Source: Nitrosopumilales archaeon
Lineage (GTDB): Archaea; Thermoproteota; Nitrososphaeria; Nitrososphaerales; Nitrosopumilaceae
NCBI GenBank assembly: GCA_025350175.1
Contig: JANXYF010000055.1
Location: 1-6,605, forward strand
Length of the DNA stretch: 6,605 nt
Direction of reading: 5' to 3'
Shown: piece after piece, positions 5,665 to 6,605 of the stretch
How positions within the stretch are numbered: position 1 is the first letter of the stretch
How the letters are laid out: each line of letters begins with the position of its first letter
Program-made: the position numbers and the translations under genes
The notes under the pieces: generated by a model
Told to the model about the DNA's origin: nothing
The model's input: only the letters and a program-made list of their open reading frames with translations
Database searches by the model: none

Positions 5665-5988
5665 GTGGAAATTCGAGAGGGAACTTTCAAGGCAATGCTA
5701 GTTACTACGGGAAGAAAATCAGGTAAAGAGCATTCAGTTGAGATTAGAGCAGTATTTTACAATGGGAAATTCTATTTTTCTCGAAGAAATCCAAATAGTG
5801 ACTGGTTAAAAAATGCACTTTACAATCCCAATGTCAAAATAGAATACCAAGAAAAATTCATTTTAGGAACAGCATCACTAGTAGATGATCAAGAATTATG
5901 TAAAAAGATATCACACATGAAATATGCTGATAAGAGATCCGAAGAAGCAAGAATAGTTTTACAAGTTAACCCATGTGAACAATTGTAG
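5665..5988 (+). CDS. Small DUF385/F420-type nitroreductase-like (split beta-barrel) protein
   Basis: This 107-residue protein resembles the deazaflavin (F420)-dependent nitroreductase family (DUF385), which has a split beta-barrel fold related to FMN-binding pyridoxamine-phosphate oxidases. The strongest match is M-L-V-T-T-G-R-K-S-G-K at 11-21, the family's T-T-x-G-R-K-S-G hallmark. Then follow the strands V-F-Y-N-G-K-F-Y-F at 30-38 and D-W-L-K-N-A-L-Y-N-P-N-V at 46-57, which matches the typical W-x-x-N-L-x-A-N-P motif. Flavin or F420 binding is inferred from family, and the reaction is unknown. It is somewhat short for the family. An in-frame TAG at 5653 precedes the GTG at 5665, which is the only upstream start and gives the best N-terminus; ATG 5695 would cut into the first strand. 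Its last 23 bases overlap the convergent gene. Confidence 0.8.
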   Translation: MEIREGTFKAMLVTTGRKSGKEHSVEIRAVFYNGKFYFSRRNPNSDWLKNALYNPNVKIEYQEKFILGTASLVDDQELCKKISHMKYADKRSEEARIVLQVNPCEQL

Positions 5989-6605
5989 TCATGCCACGTC
6001 GTTCGTATTCCTGACTATCTTTTGTTTCAGTTACAATAACTGTAAAAGAAATAATATCTCTTAGTTGACATTTTTGAGCATCCATTTTCAAGTGTAGATC
6101 TAAAAGATCAAAGTCTTTATCAGAAATATTGGATTCATCAATTGTAACAGGACTTGTAGAACTTATCAAGAACCTCTTATCCTTTTGATGCCACCCTAGT
6201 TTTACTTTATACCCTTCTCTTCCAGTTGCTTTTACAGTGATGTCTAATATTCCAGGTTTTGCAAGTGTATAACCTGACATATTATTAACAAAGACTCCTA
6301 CCTGAAATGGATATCCAGCAGTATTTTCTGCCATTTTTTGTATACCATCGTTCATGACAATATCCACTCCTTTTATGGTAGTTGCAATTTTTGCTATCCA
6401 TTCATTTGTTCGTTCCACGATTGCATGTATTTGTGTACGTCTTTTCTTGTCTTCATCTTCTGGTAGTTTGTAATAATCAACCCATGCAAGATAATCGCCA
6501 CAAATATCTTTGATAAATTGTATGCATGTGACCTTGTAATCTTCAACGCTTGATGCTCTTTCAGAGCCCTCATCATATGGCACACTATCCTTATCCAACG
6601 GAAGC
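5966..6605 (-). CDS. Unrecognised soluble protein (5' end outside window)
   Basis: I do not recognise this protein. The frame is open from the right edge to a TAA at 5966, giving 213 complete codons. The only start near the edge is a TTG at 6598, and the frame stays open to its right, so the true start is probably beyond the window. The first half is charged and probably helical, with three Trp residues in a W-V-D-Y-Y and N-E-W-I-A setting, a basic D-K-K-R-R and the segment M-N-D-G-I-Q-K-M-A. From about residue 95 it becomes beta-rich: F-Q-V-G-V-F-V-N-N-M, I-L-D-I-T-V-K-A-T-G, Y-K-V-K-L-G-W, F-L-I-S-S-T-S-P-V-T-I and I-I-S-F-T-V-I-V-T-E-T-K, ending in R-R-G-M-T-T-I-V. Two Cys residues occur early and one late, without a metal motif. 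No signal peptide or membrane segment is visible. It converges on, and overlaps, the nitroreductase-like gene. Confidence 0.8.
   Translation of the reverse strand, partial: LPLDKDSVPYDEGSERASSVEDYKVTCIQFIKDICGDYLAWVDYYKLPEDEDKKRRTQIHAIVERTNEWIAKIATTIKGVDIVMNDGIQKMAENTAGYPFQVGVFVNNMSGYTLAKPGILDITVKATGREGYKVKLGWHQKDKRFLISSTSPVTIDESNISDKDFDLLDLHLKMDAQKCQLRDIISFTVIVTETKDSQEYERRGMTTIVHMG

Noticed and set aside
6394..6585. 63-codon minus-strand open frame near the right edge
   Set aside because: It is in an alternative frame of the longer minus-strand gene that runs to 5966, and its sequence shows no domain-like features.

Overview
The window looks like a piece of a Nitrososphaerota (Thaumarchaeota) chromosome, most likely a Nitrosopumilales-type ammonia oxidiser. 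This is inferred from several things seen together: AT-rich and tightly packed genes, apparent leaderless promoters with a TATA-like box about 25 bases before the start codon, a large secreted NHL/HYR protein, a small tandem PRC-barrel protein and a split-barrel DUF385-type protein. No rRNA or other phylogenetic marker is present, so the assignment rests on style and gene content. No tRNA, rRNA, CRISPR array, transposase or phage gene was seen.

Left part (1-4589, minus strand). Three genes run leftward in the order ABC ATPase (start 4589), ABC-2 permease (start 3585, overlapping the ATPase stop by 4 bases) and a very large secreted protein (start about 2752, running off the left edge). The ATPase and permease form a DrrAB-like exporter of unknown substrate. 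The large protein begins 53 bases after the permease stop and has its own Shine-Dalgarno sequence, so it may be read with the exporter. Its visible part is 917 codons: a signal peptide, six NHL repeats that should make one six-bladed beta-propeller, a Gln/Thr/Asn/Pro-rich linker, then seven complete HYR (hyalin-repeat, Ig-like) modules and the start of an eighth. The modules show a higher-order repeat of three modules (687 bases).

Middle (4590-5130). A 109-base divergent region carries TATA-like boxes for the ATPase (leftward) and for a small secreted protein of 137 residues (rightward), which has a signal peptide and an Ig-like/CARDB-like beta fold. That gene ends 18 bases from the convergent PRC-barrel gene.

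Right part (5131-6605). A tandem PRC-barrel protein (leftward) and a DUF385/deazaflavin-dependent nitroreductase-like small protein (rightward, GTG start) diverge from an 87-base region that holds a 13-base palindrome near the PRC promoter. The nitroreductase-like gene overlaps, tail to tail by 23 bases, an unrecognised leftward gene that continues off the right edge.

Functionally, the left half is about the cell envelope: an exporter next to a giant adhesion- or matrix-like protein, plus a second small exported beta protein. The right half holds soluble proteins of uncertain role. Nothing proves a new system. The most unusual items are the NHL-HYR protein with its higher-order repeat and its close linkage to the exporter.
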